Source: Haliaeetus albicilla
Lineage: Eukaryota; Chordata; Aves; Accipitriformes; Accipitridae
NCBI RefSeq assembly: GCF_947461875.1
Contig: NC_091485.1
Coordinates: 54,186,774-54,250,773 of the forward strand
Reading direction: 5' to 3'
DNA: 64,000 nucleotides
In this document: one piece after another, positions 14,001 through 27,900 of the stretch
Layout: each line of letters opens with the position of its first letter
How positions within the stretch are numbered: position 1 is the first letter of the stretch
The notes under the pieces: model-generated
Databases searched by the model: none
Seen by the model: the letters and a program-made list of their open reading frames with translations, nothing else
What the model was told of the DNA's origin: nothing
Position numbers and translations under genes: made by a program

Positions 14001-16550
14001 AGAGCACAGACTATACCAGATCACATCAGTCAGAGACTTCTAGTTTTCATCTCAGATTTCTCTGGCAGTGTGACCCTGGGAACACTTCACTTCTTGGCAA
14101 TAAATAGCAAAGGACTACCAATTAGTTGCATTTGTTTCCTGATGCTGTGTATTTTAAAAGTGTTCCTCCTTTGAAGCATTTGTAAGAGCAGTACAAAAGA
14201 TGCCAGCTGACATAAAATCCAGCTGAAGTACTTAAATACATATAAGATAAAAGGTGCATCATACAACCCTGCAAGTGCAGGTACAGAATTATCTCTACTG
14301 TCACCAGAAATTAATTTCATAATATTAATAGAGATTCATGATTCAACAGTATTTCAGCACTTAGAAAGTCTACAGAGAGCTGCAGGTTATGAAACTGAGC
14401 AATAATGTTTGAATTCTTCTAGAAAGCCCCAACACCAGGGATGTGAAATGTAGTAAACAACTGCCAACAACAATTTCTGTAACATTTTGGATCACTTACT
14501 TAGGAAATTTTACAAAGTGTATTCCAAGTAACCAATCTACAAGGATTAATGTTGAAATCTAAGAAAAGAACACTGAATGAAGGAAAAGCATTCTGACCAA
14601 ATTCTCCCTAATTCTCACATCATTTAAGACTTATTTTAATCACCAATTCAAATATGAATTTAACAAAGAGCTGGCTTCAGAAATAGGAACAACTTCAGAA
14701 ACAACTGGCTTTAGAAACAAGTTAACTTGTGTGTCAGCTGAAGAAGAAATCAGCTCTGTTAAAAGTCAACTTTAGGTAACATATAAATATATGCTAGACT
14801 TTTGAAAATTCTGAATATGACAATAGACAATATTACCTTTTTTTTTTTTTTTTTTACTTTGCAGGACAGTTTTCACTTGCAATTTATACTTTCTAGTACT
14901 ACTTTTAAAAGCTGCTATTGAACTTCTAAATAAATTACTTAATTTGCATTTCTCCAACATATTATGACCAAACATATTTTGATCAGAAAAAGAGCTACCT
15001 AGCTAACTAACCCATCTACAATACACTGGCGAGTCGATTATTTTTACTTACTTAAGACACTGAAACCAGCCAGAGATTAGTTTACTCATGCTAAAATCAA
15101 ACTCCAGATAAGCTGCAGACCCAGAAACTGCCTGGATCTTCTGTTTCAATACTTTGAAGTGAAACCATGTTCTTTCTCTCATAGCAGTTTTTCTTGATGA
15201 TACACCTCACAGTGCCAGATCACGTCCAGTAATGAAATACCTGTTGTATTGTGGCAACCAGAAACAATACCTACCCATGACAGTCACACGACAAATCATC
15301 CCCTTCTACAAAGCAAACTACCAATATGAGGGAAAACAGAAGCCCTTGAAGATGAAAAGATATGGTACATGAACACATTACTATGAGGTAAGAGAGGTGT
15401 GATCGTGCCATGGATAAATGCAAGCACAGGGACAGCCCAGTGCAGAGTAGCCTCTGTGCATCCATTTTACACTCCAGTTTACCTTGCACTATCTTGTCCA
15501 CCAAGTTGTTTTACGACACTGGAAAAAAAATCATTTCATCCCTCCATGACTGTTTTCTCTCTCAATTCCTTATTCCATTTTAGCTCATTAGTCTGAAAAC
15601 AGCTTGAGACAACAATCTGTCTTGGATTTGAAGAGCACCTAGCAAAATGGAGTCCCTGGGTCAAGGTATCTAGACACCACTGCAATAATAAATAAGAGAA
15701 ATCTTATTGACCTACAGGCAATCTAAACTGATCTATGTCATTATGCTGAAACAGTGAAACTCCTTATGACAACAGCTTCAAGAGGAAGTAGGCTAAAGTC
15801 CTCTTTCTGTTCCTGTAAGGAAGATTGTATTCCTTGAAATCTAGTGTACAGGAGCTAAATTCATTCTTTAGAATCAGCCTTTGAAAAGGAAGTCGTTAAA
15901 TGTTTATAGATATATTGAAAGGCACAGCTGTCCTTTTTTCAGTAACAGAGGTATATACAGAACAAACTCCTCTTTTAGTCAGACGTTTATCACGTCCTTA
16001 TTTCAAAGAGTAGCAGTCATTACACAGTGAAGTTCAAACAGTGCTTTGGATTTCTTTGGGTTTAAAAAGTGACATACATTAATTTGGAACACACACAGGA
16101 TTTTTTAAACCTTTTCAATGCACAGTTCCGAAACTGCTTATGTACACAGCATAAGCAAAGCACAGCAAAGTAGGAAAGGCTACTTAAGGCTCAAGCCTGG
16201 TTTTCTTGGTTGTATTTTGTACCCCCTCATAGGTAATCTTAAAACTCAAGGGCCCTCTAGACCATATGTTCAATACCTGAAATCTTAGATAAGAGCGGGA
16301 GAGAGAGACACACAGACAGAACTTCAATTCAGTAACAATACTGAAAATAAACCAGGCAAATCTAAAGAAACCATGCTTTAAAACCTCATTTATACCAACA
16401 GCATGGTTGCCACTTCTCAGGGAGGGAACCTCCCCACTTCTGAAACGCTCATTATCAATGCACAAGAAAGAAATAAACTCAGTAAAATGGGGTAGCATCA
16501 TTAGCACTGCACTAATGTAATAATAAACCAAAACATATTTACTACATATA
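11074..16550. other. Gene-free intergenic stretch, left of ANKRD46
   Basis: AT-rich sequence with no exon I can support. It contains a T18 run at 14838-14855. Short frames at 12615-12959 and 13881-14174 show no domain. The right boundary is where the ANKRD46 3' UTR could end and is not fixed by the sequence alone. Confidence 0.5.
14838..14855. repeat. T18 homopolymer
   Basis: Eighteen T in a row. It could be the A-tail of an old minus-strand retroposed sequence, but no recognisable element adjoins it. Confidence 0.85.
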
Positions 16551-18400
16551 TTTATTTGTGGCATTCACCCATACTGAGAATAGTTACAAATTATGCAGAT
16601 AATACATATTGAAAGACAATGTGATTATTCAAGATACAGAGTATTATTAACAGAAAGGTACTTATTTAGAGAAGTAAATGTAATTTAGGTATACTATAAG
16701 TTTATATTTCTCTGTTCATGAACAGATGTACAATAATTGAAATATTCAGGAGTATGCTGGGTTTGGGTTTTTTGGGTTTTGTTTGTTTTTTTTTTAAGAG
16801 ACTTTCCTTTCTGTGGCATTGCAGCTGCTAGAAAAGTATAGTTTCATTAACCTCTAACTTAAGAAATGAGATCAAGAATTATTCAGATGCAATTAGAATG
16901 GGGCCCAGTTCAGCAAAGCCCATGTCACACATCAAAACAAAGACAACAATCCTCTTCACTCAAACCCATAAACAAGAAAGAAAAATACACATGGTAGCGG
17001 AACAGAGAGATATAGGTTACTTTTATCAATACTTATTGTAATTTTTAATTTTAGAAATGTTTGATGTTATTTAGCAACAATTTAGGAGTGGCTAAGTAAA
17101 AAAAAAAATTGATTCATTAGGTTTGCAGAATTCCTTTTGTTTGGGATTTTCAAGGCAATGGCAACAAAGAGAGTTAGATGTCTAATCAGCATGGGACGAG
17201 AGAATCTGCTTTCTTTGAAAACCTCCTACTATGTAGTACCTTTCTAGCCTTCATAAAAGAGTATCTAACTGATTCATGTCCCTAGGTTATTTACAAAGGA
17301 TTTCACAGCTAAGTACAGAATGGGTCAAGATTTCATTTCATACAATGTTCCTAAATATTAACATTTAAATACTTTCATTCAGCATACTCAGAAAATAATT
17401 CATAAGCCTGAGAGTGCTGTCCAAAAACAACTGAAATGGAAAACAATTCTAGAAAGCAATTCTATTCAATCAAGTCCTCTCCACAAACATGAAAACAATA
17501 CAATTATATGGTTCAGTCTGGCCCTTGTGGGAAGAAGAAAAAAGTTACCTTTCATGACATATTTCACAAAGACAATGACCTTACAGAATTATTATATACA
17601 GAGCAGAACACCTAAATCACTTTTTAACCACCCTTACAAAGAAAGGTTTGCTTAGTAACATTTCAACAAAAAGGCAAAATTTTCAGCCTAAGGCTGAAAC
17701 AACTTTACTTCCAAAGCACAACAAATAGCTTTGTTCTACAAAATTTACTTCAGGCAGGTATTAACAACATTGAATTCATCTGGGGAAGAAACACTACATT
17801 AACCTAATAAAGGAGTGATCTATACATTAAAGACATAGTAAAACTTGAACTATTTCTCATTCTTTTTATAAGCTAGCAGATATGAAACTATGGGAATGCA
17901 TTAAAAGAACTATGAAGTTGTAGCTTATTACTGTCTATACATCAGAACGCATTATTATATTATTCAGATTTCTTGAGGAGGACTTTTAAAAGAACATTTT
18001 TCTTTCAACTGAAGCACACACAAAAAAATCCAACAGTAGATTTACCTCTCTTCATAGGGAAAATAAGTCAAATTTGGTTCTGTACTAGGATATATTTTTC
18101 ACGCCCAGGAATTTAATATTCATTATGAAAGGCCTTTTCTAATCATAACATTTTATCAACAGAGAGGATTATCTTCACATCTTGCTTGCAAGTCAAGATA
18201 AGTCAGAGGTAGCTTAGGAATGCTTTAGAATTTAGTGTTTTACTTGAAATGAATTAATCCCTCTTTCAAAGGGGTTAATAATAAGTACAAAAGGCAAACA
18301 GTATATACAGCTGCCACTGCCTGCACCAAGAGAATAATTCCAAGAAGCTCAAAATAAGATTAGAACAGGGAAGAGCACGGTGCACTTCTTTGCATTTGCT
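16551..18400 (-). other. ANKRD46: ANKRD46 3' UTR region, end uncertain
   Basis: Sequence downstream of the ANKRD46 stop codon on the minus strand. Going away from the stop, the first variant poly(A) signal I found is ATTAAA at 18112-18117 and the first canonical AATAAA is at 16551-16556. These would give 3' UTRs of roughly 0.3 kb or 1.85 kb. Which one is used cannot be decided by eye. The 126-residue open frame at 16184-16564 in this neighbourhood has no recognisable content. Confidence 0.4.
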
Positions 18401-18617
18401 TCAGTGCACCAGTTCAGGCTGGTTTTCTACGAAAGGAAGCACCCCACTAACATAGTATGCTATTCCAAGAGACAGAAGAGCAATGACAATGATCAGGAGC
18501 AGCACCCTCCAGAAGCCCAGGTCTTCCACAAACTCTTGCCATGTCGTGCGGAAACTGGAAAGAACTCCTTCACCTTGCTGTAGGTTTGGATTAAGGAGGG
18601 AATGGCTTTCCATCGCA
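18401..18617 (-). CDS. ANKRD46: ANKRD46 coding exon 3, last, with stop
   Basis: The acceptor ends TTCGTAG and completes the split Ser codon (AG|T). The exon encodes AMESHSLLNPNLQQ through the membrane helix to PELVH, with the stop TGA at 18403-18401. A second ATG (residue 159) lies just inside the exon but is not the start. Confidence 0.96.
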
Positions 18618-21600
18618 CTACGAAGGATTAAAGTTAAAAATACATCAGAGCAAAAGAATGCACCTTTAAGTACAACAGTAATCCTACTAAGAGCAACCGA
18701 AACATTCTAAATTAAAAACTAAACCCACCTGCAGATTTATAGCTTTGCCCCCGCTAAATCAAGACAAAGCAGATCAGGAAAAGACTCCTAACTCTAAACT
18801 TAAGTTAGTTGAAAGGATGTTTTATTAACCTGTTTAAAGAGAATGATATTTATACCTGTACAACTGCACTGAGTTTGCAGGCTTGCCACCTAGAAGCCAT
18901 CAAGCCAGTCCACATAATTCCTACTAAATATAGCTCAGTAAAATTTAATGAAGCACAAACTAAAACCTCAAGGGGCACAGCTCTTGTTAATAAAACAACA
19001 AATTGTGATTTAAAAATAAACTGGTGAATAAAATGGAAACTTTAACCAATATAGTTTAGATTCTGAACTCTGTAGTGATCTTTACTACTCTCCTGCGTGT
19101 CTTTGTTACAGAGGCCTCTTCTCTAGCATAAAAATATCACAGGAACAATAAATTTGGGTAACAAGAAGTTCAGAAACTTTCTGATCTTCAAGACAAGTTG
19201 GCACTGCTGTGCTTTCTGCCATATGGCATTCAGCAGCTGCTTTGATGTTTTAACCTTCCACCACCAATCCATCAGGCCCCCTTAAATTGTCAGACTATAA
19301 ATTAGGGACTGGAACTCTCACTTCTAAACAAGAAACAAATATAAAATTAGAATGATGAAGTCATTTTGACAATTAATCGCCTTTAGAAAAAATGTAAGTT
19401 GTTTCAAATGCTGCATGGATTCTTGTATCATTCTCCCAATTTTGCTGGTTTCACAATTGGTTTATAACAGGAAACTTTCTCTGTTGCTGTATGTAAAACC
19501 TCATGAAGAATAGGGAAACTTTCTCATCACTTGATTTCACTTATGTAAAATTTTAGCCATTTGCACAGTCCTACTATGTCTCACTTGAATGAGATTACAT
19601 ATAGAGGTGTTTACAGGATCAGGCTCTGACAAGTACAGAAAGGAAATGGTGAAACCAACTACGTACACAATGATGTCAATAGCAGAAGATAAGCAGAGGA
19701 AAACCAATTTTTTTTCCTCCCTTCTAATTGCTTTCTGTTACCATATTCCTAGATATCTCTTATAGCAATAATAAAAGAAAACATTTCAGGGAAAAAGTCA
19801 TTTCCAAGTCAAAACTAATTGTAGAAATGCTATTGTTCTTGGTCACAATAATAAATTGACAAATGATTGTTATCAGGAAAAGATCTCACTTATGAATCTC
19901 TCTTCTAAGATTACACCACGGAAAAACTTCACACTATTCATATGGTATTTTTTCTCAGGAAGTACAGCCACTGAAGAATAATTAGCCTAAACTCCCATAG
20001 CCTGCTGAAGTATTGCAGCGTCACATGCAGAAGATTTCAGAATTTGTCTATTAAACAGCTTGTCTTTTTTGTTTTTTAAATATTTACCTTGCTGTAAAGC
20101 TATTTTGTTTGCCCATAGCTGCAGGATTTAGTGATCTTCCTTGCTTGTTATGATTTCCCAAGCAAAACAAAGTGTTAAACAAAAGACAGCTATTGGTGTA
20201 GAACAGAACTACTCACTCATTAAGTACTAACTAGTTAATACATAACCCCAGAGAGGTTAAATAAAGGTGCAATGCAATTTAAGTGAAAAGATCACATGCT
20301 TGCTCATTAAGTAGAAAAGGGTACATAGAAAACACTTTTGCTATTTTACATATATAAGCATTCTTTTGCTTAAGAAATAGTAATGCAGCAATGCATCCTA
20401 CAGAAGAGTTTGAGCCACATAGCCTAGACAGATGTTCTCTTCTGTTTCCAGCACAACGTGGAAGTTCACATTTGGATGCACTTGTGGGCACCGTCACAGG
20501 TCATGCTGGGCTGCGTAGATGGACAGATTGTTTGTGCTGAAAGACGGACAGAGCAAGCTCTGCCTCCTGACAGCACAGTGCCACTCCTCACTGGGAGGAG
20601 TGTAAAGGAAGAGAAAATAAATTTGACTTGGGAATCTAGCTTTGGCCTCTGCTACCAGGGCAGAAGCAACCGTACATAATAAGGAGCAGAAAACTTAAGT
20701 CAGAGACTGTTTTTAGAAAGAGCAACCATTATTTCTCCATAGGTTCATACATAATGTAGCAGAGTTGGGGGGGGAGAGGACAGAAGACATTCATCTAAGT
20801 GTCTCTAAAATGTGAAAATAATACTAAGAGGGAGGAGTGAAACTGTGGAGGTCTGAAAAGCCAACTGTTACAAAGACATTATTTATTTACAAAGCAAACA
20901 GCACACAAACTCGCTCGCTTTTGCTGCTCTAGGCATCTGTTATTTGTTATTTTAAAAATAATGTATTTCAGACATTTTAAACACGTTCACAAACAAGCTG
21001 GGTAGTACACTGTTTATGTCTCTGTGCCTCTCCCCAAGGAGAGTTGCTGACTTCCTTGCCAAAGCAAACAATATAACATTTATGAAGGTCAAATAACAGA
21101 AAGGAAGCTATGTTCATTAAAGGGACACTATCAAATAAAAAATTGGAATTTAAATGGGGCTGAGCTGTTGGTCCATATGTTTAAACAAAACCAACATAAA
21201 TGCATTTCTGTGTGACAAGCAACTTTCAATAAAATTTAGTTAAATCAGAAAGGTAATATGCACAAATTCTAATAATTTATACCCATGTAATTTTGAGAAT
21301 AATATTAAATTTTCTCTTTCAGGGCTTAAAACAGTCTCTCTGGTGAGTGGGGTCACCTGATGTATAAGAAAGAACTTCCAATCTGCTCATTGGGAGTATT
21401 TTGCATGATTTCTGTAATTTTGTTGGTTCCACCTTTTCTGTTTACTCAACTTAGATAACAATACCTTCTACAGAGTTAAATTTTCATTTATAGTGAAGCC
21501 TGTGTACCTTTTCACCAAACTGAACAACAATTATGTGACGAAACTCCCTGTCTTTTGTGATATAATGTTCCAGCAGTCACAGCTCATGATCATTATTAGA

Positions 21601-24600
21601 CAATATAAAGAATTACAAATTTGAATAAATTCTGTATAAGAAAGAACAAGTATTTCAAACAACATTGATATCCTGTTTCCAATATGAATTAAAAAAAACC
21701 AAAACAAACAAACTCAGTCCCATGTTCTGTCATGTTTACTGGCAATTCAATGGTTTTTGCAAGAGAATTAGCCTCCATTTAAACTTGCAAGAATTCTTGC
21801 CTCATCTAAATCCTACAAGAAGGCTGCCTTGGAAGCTCATTGTAAAAAACAACTCCCAATTTCCAATCAAAAAAGTATTTGTGGTTTATCTGTATCCTTT
21901 GGCTCTTGTGCTATCATCAGCTTTTGTCTTAAATAGTTATTTCATGTTGTCCAAAACCAGTAATTCTTGTCAGCAACCACACACCTCTCAGCCTTCACTC
22001 TGCCAGGTTAAAATGAGCTCTAGTTGCCTCCTTTCACAAGGAGATGCTCTGTTCCCTCGAGTGCTGAAGTAATGCCTCTCCACGCTTCTTAAAAGATAAA
22101 TTAAACTTTTTTGAATGGAGCTAAAAGAGCATTAAAAAACGTACTACACAGCAGAAGTTACCATTGCTTTTTAAAATGGCACTGACAGTTTTCTTTATTG
22201 AGTGGAAATATCTAGTTTTGTGCATTCTAGAACTTCATTGCCTCTTTCAGGGTAGCGTCAACTGCCGAACTGACTAATACATCAAGCCTTTTCTGCTATA
22301 TCCTCATTTTCCACTGAGGAACTTCCATTTTACAGCATACAGCTTTAGGTAAATGAAGCTGCATATTGTGCTACTGAATCACAATTTATTCCTACTAATT
22401 TCCTCTCCCTTGTCATCCCAGATTTTTGTCTATGCCACCCCAATTTTCCTCTGGGTTGCCTATATCTCACTTCTTAGTATCACTAACATGCTACTACTTT
22501 CTATGCCAGTACCATTTATGAAAATTATAAGTAAGCACAGTCCCAGGACCAGACCTTTAGGAATGCATTAGTAACTTCCCTCTAATCCAATACTTTCCCT
22601 GAAATTGTCAGCAATTTTCCTGAAATCTTCAGTTCTCCTTCAACTATCTTTTTAGCCGCCACAAAATTCTTACTTTATTCTCCATCTTTTCTAGGACTAC
22701 TACTGATAGAAATTTCATACATGGCACCGTATCACATCCTTTATTCAAGTTCAGATAGATGAAAAGTCTGCTATCCCTTCTTTGCATAGACAATCCATCC
22801 TATTGAAAGGATGCTACATTAGCCTGTGATACTGGCATTTTGCATTTCACCCCATTTTCCCTTTGGCTTTGTGATAAGTGGTAGAACATTTATTTTTGAG
22901 AATCTGTAATGGAAAATGAGTAATTATTTTTAAAAATTTCCACCATGAAATGAAAATCTCAATAGAGAAAGTTCTTTTTTTCTTACATTTGATCTGTTTA
23001 AGGAGATTTTACCAACATTTAAAATTTTATTTTGATTTGGTCTGGTAATACCAGGCCAAATGTGATATTATCAGTTTTGAGGAACAATCAAGTCACTCAC
23101 AGAAATCTAAAAGCCATAAACATTATTTCTCCTAGTAATTATTTTTGTTTTGTAAATACCTTTCACTTTCAGCAGTTTGCATCGTTTCCAGCTTTGAGTG
23201 AGCTCCTCTGTTAAATCCTTTCACCTCTTGCTCCTCTAAAGATTCCAGAAGTCTAATCACATCTTTATTCACACCCCTTCGTTTTGCAAGAACAAGTGGT
23301 GTTGCACCTTGGTGATTGCTAAAATAACCCCACAAAAGGACATGAGAAGAAAGGAAACTTTTAATACAGACATTTTGTAACAAGACAACTCAGCATAACA
23401 CATTACATTTTAGTAAGTCCTCAGAACCATTTTCTGTCATATCAGACAGTAAGAAATTCCTATCAATACAAGTTATGGCATAACTGACTATAGAAGAAAA
23501 TCAGTATACTTAGGTTTGAAATTGCACAACTCTTTTTCCTTTAAATAAAAATCAAAATTCCTAGTACTAATCTAGTACTGGGTGCTATAACAAAAAAACC
23601 CCAGTAGATTTATGGCAATGTTCACGATTAAGCTTAATTTCAAGAAGGAATTGTGCAATCTGGTTCCTCATAGTTCCTTTTTCCATGTGGGTATTAGGAC
23701 GTGAGGCAAAAATGAAATAAAATACAGATGGTCCCTCTGCTACTATTAAAATAATACTGAATAGGACCAGAGCTGCCTTCAATACTAGGAATTTGCACCA
23801 GAGTTGTTGGAAATGAGAAAAAAAAAACAAAACACCCACAACCCATAGAGAATCTGGTCTGCCAGTAACTAGTTTTGCTGAGTTGAAAACTTTAATGAGG
23901 GACAGGTGAAAAAGGGGCAGATTTAAAAACTCAAAGGTTTTGAAGTTACTACCAGTTTTTGCATGCGTTGTGATTATGCAAAGTTCCACAAACAAAATAA
24001 TTCAGTTACTGCAGTGAAACAGCTAGTTACTTTGCAGCTTGAGAGCTTGCATCTGAGCACTGGCATCTGACAGCTGCTAGAAGCCAGAAGGAAAGAATAT
24101 ACAATATTTAAAAGAAGGACTGAGTCACAGACTTTGAGGGAGGGGGAGAACACTGAAAGGGAAGCATTGTTACCAAAGGAGTACGGGAATGAACTGACAC
24201 ACACACATACTGTATTTTCTTTGTCTTCTACAGTACAACAATTAAACCAATAGAACTGTGGTGGAGAAAATTCTTTTAAAGTAGTCAGTGTGATTTTTTT
24301 CTTTGGTGTCAACCACCCACACCTGGCTGTCTGGCCAAACCAGGATAGCAATGTCATCAGTGAGGCAGAATTAGACACAGCAGCCCACACCAGCAGCTGC
24401 TATTTTTATTTGCTTTGCTTGTTGCACAGACTAGCAGAAGTGGCCTCTTATTGTTTTCCTGCCTTTTATTTTGTGTTTTTATTAAGTGATATCTTAAAAT
24501 AGTGGAATTCCACCAAATTTCAGCAACAGCAGATTCATATGCAAGGCTCTGGTGACAGCAGACTAATATATTTTATAATATGTGCTGCAAAAAACCAACA

Positions 24601-24920
24601 GTGACTTACCAAATATCAATTTTAAGTCCATTAGAAACTAGGAACTGGATGGTATCCACATGCCCACACAGATGAAGGGCTGTGTTACCTTGGTAATCAG
24701 TGGCTAGTAAGTCAGCACCAAACTTATGCAAGAGTTGACAGATGTCTACATTTCCTCTGGCTGCAGCAAGGTGAAGGCCTGTTCGGCCTCGGCTGTCACG
24801 AATATTTGGGTCGAAACCGCTCTCTAACAGTCGTTTGGAATAGTTAAAATCTCCATCAATGCAAGCCTGCAGCAATGGCACATTTGTCTGGGAAGAGTCG
24901 TTTACAAAAACGTAGGACAT
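18401..24920 (-). CDS. ANKRD46: ANKRD46, ankyrin repeat domain 46, complete coding region in three exons
   Basis: Joined coding exons 24920-24610, 23318-23160 and 18617-18401 (minus strand) give 228 residues with intact GT-AG introns in matching phases and no frame break. The product begins MSYVFVNDSSQTNVPLL and ends PFVENQPELVH, which I recognise as ANKRD46 and which is nearly identical to the mammalian protein. About four ankyrin repeats occupy residues 11-138 (for example GRTGLHLAAARGNVD and GNTALHLCGHVD). A polar linker follows, then one hydrophobic helix at about 193-213 (VLLLIIVIALLSLGIAYYV) and a short C-terminal tail, which implies a tail-anchored membrane protein. The start has A at -3 and is the first ATG of the exon. 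The family's molecular role is not well defined. SNX31 lies upstream on the same strand. Confidence 0.97.
18618..23159 (-). other. ANKRD46: ANKRD46 intron 3 (last intron)
   Basis: 4.5 kb intron with a GT donor at 23159-23158 and an AG acceptor just above 18617. It holds a CR1/L3-like retroposon remnant at about 22380-22870 and otherwise AT-rich sequence. The 135-residue open frame at 21665-22072 shows no domain. Confidence 0.85.
22380..22870 (-). mobile_element. Decayed CR1/L3-like non-LTR retroposon fragment
   Basis: The plus-strand text here (for example the phrases near 22537-22560 and 22720-22765) follows, with many changes, the antisense of the 3' reverse-transcriptase end of ancient CR1/L3-type LINEs found across amniotes. 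The element would therefore run on the minus strand. No open frame survives. The family call is from memory of repeat text and not from alignment, and the ends are approximate. Confidence 0.5.
23160..23318 (-). CDS. ANKRD46: ANKRD46 coding exon 2
   Basis: 159 bp exon. The acceptor TTTTAG lies just above 23318 and the donor GTATTT begins at 23159. It starts with the third base of a split Cys codon (TG|C), encodes NHQGATPLVLAKRRGVNKD through ETMQTAESE, and ends with two bases of a split Ser codon. It covers the last ankyrin repeat and the start of the linker. Confidence 0.97.
23319..24609 (-). other. ANKRD46: ANKRD46 intron 2
   Basis: 1.3 kb intron. Two open frames of about 137 residues (23585-23995 and 23974-24390, minus) overlap here but carry no recognisable domain and are not conserved exons of this gene. 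An A7C4 tract lies at 23592-23602. Confidence 0.85.
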
Positions 24921-24952
24921 TGTTCTGATTCTCTCTGGAGTAGGTGACTAAC
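24610..24952 (-). CDS. ANKRD46: ANKRD46 first coding exon with start codon
   Basis: Acceptor CTTGCAG just above 24952, then 32 untranslated bases, then ATG at 24920-24918. The coding part is 24920-24610. It encodes residues 1-103 plus two bases of Cys104, covering ankyrin repeats 1-3, and ends at the donor GTAAGT. The clear acceptor upstream of the ATG shows that at least one 5' non-coding exon exists further right. Confidence 0.96.
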
Positions 24953-27900
24953 CTGCAAGCAAAAGTTGGAAGAAATTATGGTGAAACCAGGCAAATAAAT
25001 ACAATGCAAATATTTGGTAGACTGCTCAGGTTTCCAAACAAGAATGCAAACTAGCTTATAAACCACCTCTGAAATCTTCCTGTTGTATATATTAACTTCG
25101 TGTGCTGCATTCCCTCCTGGTAATATGGAAAGAGCTCCTTTTAGTCTTACTCACACTTCTGGAAACAGCAGCAAAGCTTTGTTATTACAGAAAACTGATT
25201 AAGATCAATGCCACAAATGCAAGACAGGTGATTAGCTTTCACCTAGTAAGAGATCACACAGTACTATTGATATTAAAGGCCAAAACACTGTAGATCAGAA
25301 CTGAAAGGGAGAACAACCACCATTCATAAACCAGGAAACCATAAACAATTCAGTTAACAGATACAGTGACGCTAACTGCAACTCTTACTAGCTATAAGCA
25401 AAGCTACTCCAGTGGGATTTCCACCATCTGAATTTGAATTTTGATGCACAAAGTACAGTCAGTTGCTGAAAATGCTTCATCACTATAAATACTAATTCTT
25501 CATTCTGCAGGAAATATATTTTTCAATACTCTTTGCACAACATTATAGTGCCACAGATACACAAACTACTGAACAAACAAGAATAGCAATACAGACCATA
25601 GAAAACTGAGTGTATTACATGAAATTGCCCACCTGAAAGTGAAAACTGGAAGCGGATACAAGGAGGACAATGGTAAAATCAAGTATGGAGCTATTGTGGG
25701 TTCAACTAGAACCCCAATATGGAGAAGCACAAATGTAGTTTCTCTGGCTTAATATTAAATAAAGGATTAAGTCCTTTTCTGTATCAGAATCTAAAAGAGG
25801 AAGAGAAATGTTGTTTCACCATGGATTTCTTGATACAGAATATTTCATGAACTATGATTTAAGTTTTGAAGAATATTTTCAGGATGAGTCAAATAATGAG
25901 GGTATGATGAAATTGTGCTTATGGGACACAGAAAAGATGAAAACAATAATGAAAAAAAGAGAATGACTATGCAAGAGGATGGCAAAATGTGCAAGATGCA
26001 ATGGTAAGAAGAAATGAAAACATCTAGAAGATTGGACAGCAAAGATCTGCACTCCCTCAGAGAAGAGGTGAAAAAAAAAAAGAATCATATAAATCATATA
26101 AACCAGTAAAAATCCTGAGAAGAAACCTCAATACAGACATGACACAGTTAAAGTGACAGGAAAGAAAACTGATTTTACTAGATAACCTTTGAATTGAAAC
26201 TGAACTGAAACTTCACTTGAATATTTCACTTGCCCAGGGTTTGTACTTTGGGCTCACAATGTAGCAGTGTTCTGATTAACTATATGAACCTCCTGTTAAA
26301 AGTGCTATATGCAGATGTAAATTTTCTCATCTATATAAGGTATCCTTCCACACCAGTGCACTCATTCAGCCAGGAGAATGGAAACATGGCCAGTAGCCAA
26401 AGAATTCGATTTAAAACCTGTCCTTTTTTCAAGAGTTTATAATGTCTATATTTTATAGCTTTTCCCCCATGTTTTAGATCAAATTCAAGATCAAAGTACC
26501 TACAGAAGTAATTTCAAAATGTTTACACACTGGTCTGATTAACAGCTGTAGCATTTGGGGATGTTCAGGTTAATAAATCATATTTAAACTTCAGTAGGTT
26601 GTATTTCCTATCTGGACAAATTCTGCTGTATGTATCAACACTGTCTAGTTTCCCAGTGCAGGAATGCACAACTCTTTTTTCTTTCTTGGATGCAGAGGAG
26701 AAAGAGATCGGAGTAACTTCCACGTCCTGGTATCTCTATAAGGAATGATTTTAAGCAGAATACATTCCCCTAGGCTGCAAGTATGTTTTTAAGCACGTGA
26801 TGATATATCACTGGCTCAAGCATCCTTTTCCACAGTCATCCCCAATAGCAAAAGGTCAATTCACTGACGTACCATAAAACATTTCATGCAAGACTGGTGT
26901 CATTTAGGGTACTAACAGCCTTCTTATAATCCTACACAAAAAGAAAGGACAATGTACTCACTCGTGTTTCCAGTGATTATGTTACAAAACCCCTGGATGT
27001 TGCCAAGCTAAGATTCCCAGCTGACAGCAATTTCAATTTTCTTAACCATTTCCCACCCAAATCATAAATGATATGAGAATTCTTCTTCAACTCTGCTAGT
27101 CCAATCTTTGCTGAGAAAAATATTGGGCCCCGCTTCTGTATGATGTGATTGTGACCTTTACAGTCCACGTTAAATCTTCCCGAAACCGAGATCATAAATC
27201 ATTTTAAAACCTCCAATTATCATACATAGTAACTGCATATCAACAGCACAAATCCCTACTTGTACTTGATAAAAAGATCACGGTTCACTTGTAAAATAAT
27301 ATTTGAGTGTTTAAAACTGTTTAATAAAACAAGGCCTAACATAAATCAACAACAGAATATTATACTGGAAGAGACATATGCTATTTGAGGAATGGCATGG
27401 CATGCTCTGTAAAATGTAAGCTAATGTTTATATTTTCATACCAGACATGTACATCTGATAAAGCCTAACAGAATTCCCCATCACTTCACATATAACTCTG
27501 ATGAAACATTAGCTAATAATACTAGAAAAAAAAAAGTTACCGCCTTATCTTTTCAGGAAAGGAAGCACAAAGATTAGCAGTTATCAGAAAGTGTAACTGG
27601 AGGTAATTCCAATTCAGAATTTGTTATCACTAGAACCTTTTAGAATTGATCGCTGAAATGTAGAAGACTTAAGTGAAACTAGTATTTCACAGGAAGAAAG
27701 ACCAACAAATCCTTCTTCCCAATGCTTGAAGATTGTGGACTAAGCAAATGCATTCACACACACACAAAAAATCTGGACCATCTGGTTTGATTTATCTTTG
27801 TGATTAAAAAGATTTTTTCTACAAACACAATTCTATTTCACATATGGCTACCTAACCTATGCCAGACACAAGCTGCATGCAAAGCTGAACTATACACCAC

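Noticed and set aside
16184..16564. 126-residue minus-strand frame near the ANKRD46 3' end
   Set aside because: Probably intergenic or 3' UTR. No homology recognised and no promoter or splice signals.
23585..24390. Two minus-strand frames of 136 and 138 residues
   Set aside because: They fall within ANKRD46 intron 2 between well-defined exons and show no domain. The splice sites of the gene skip them.
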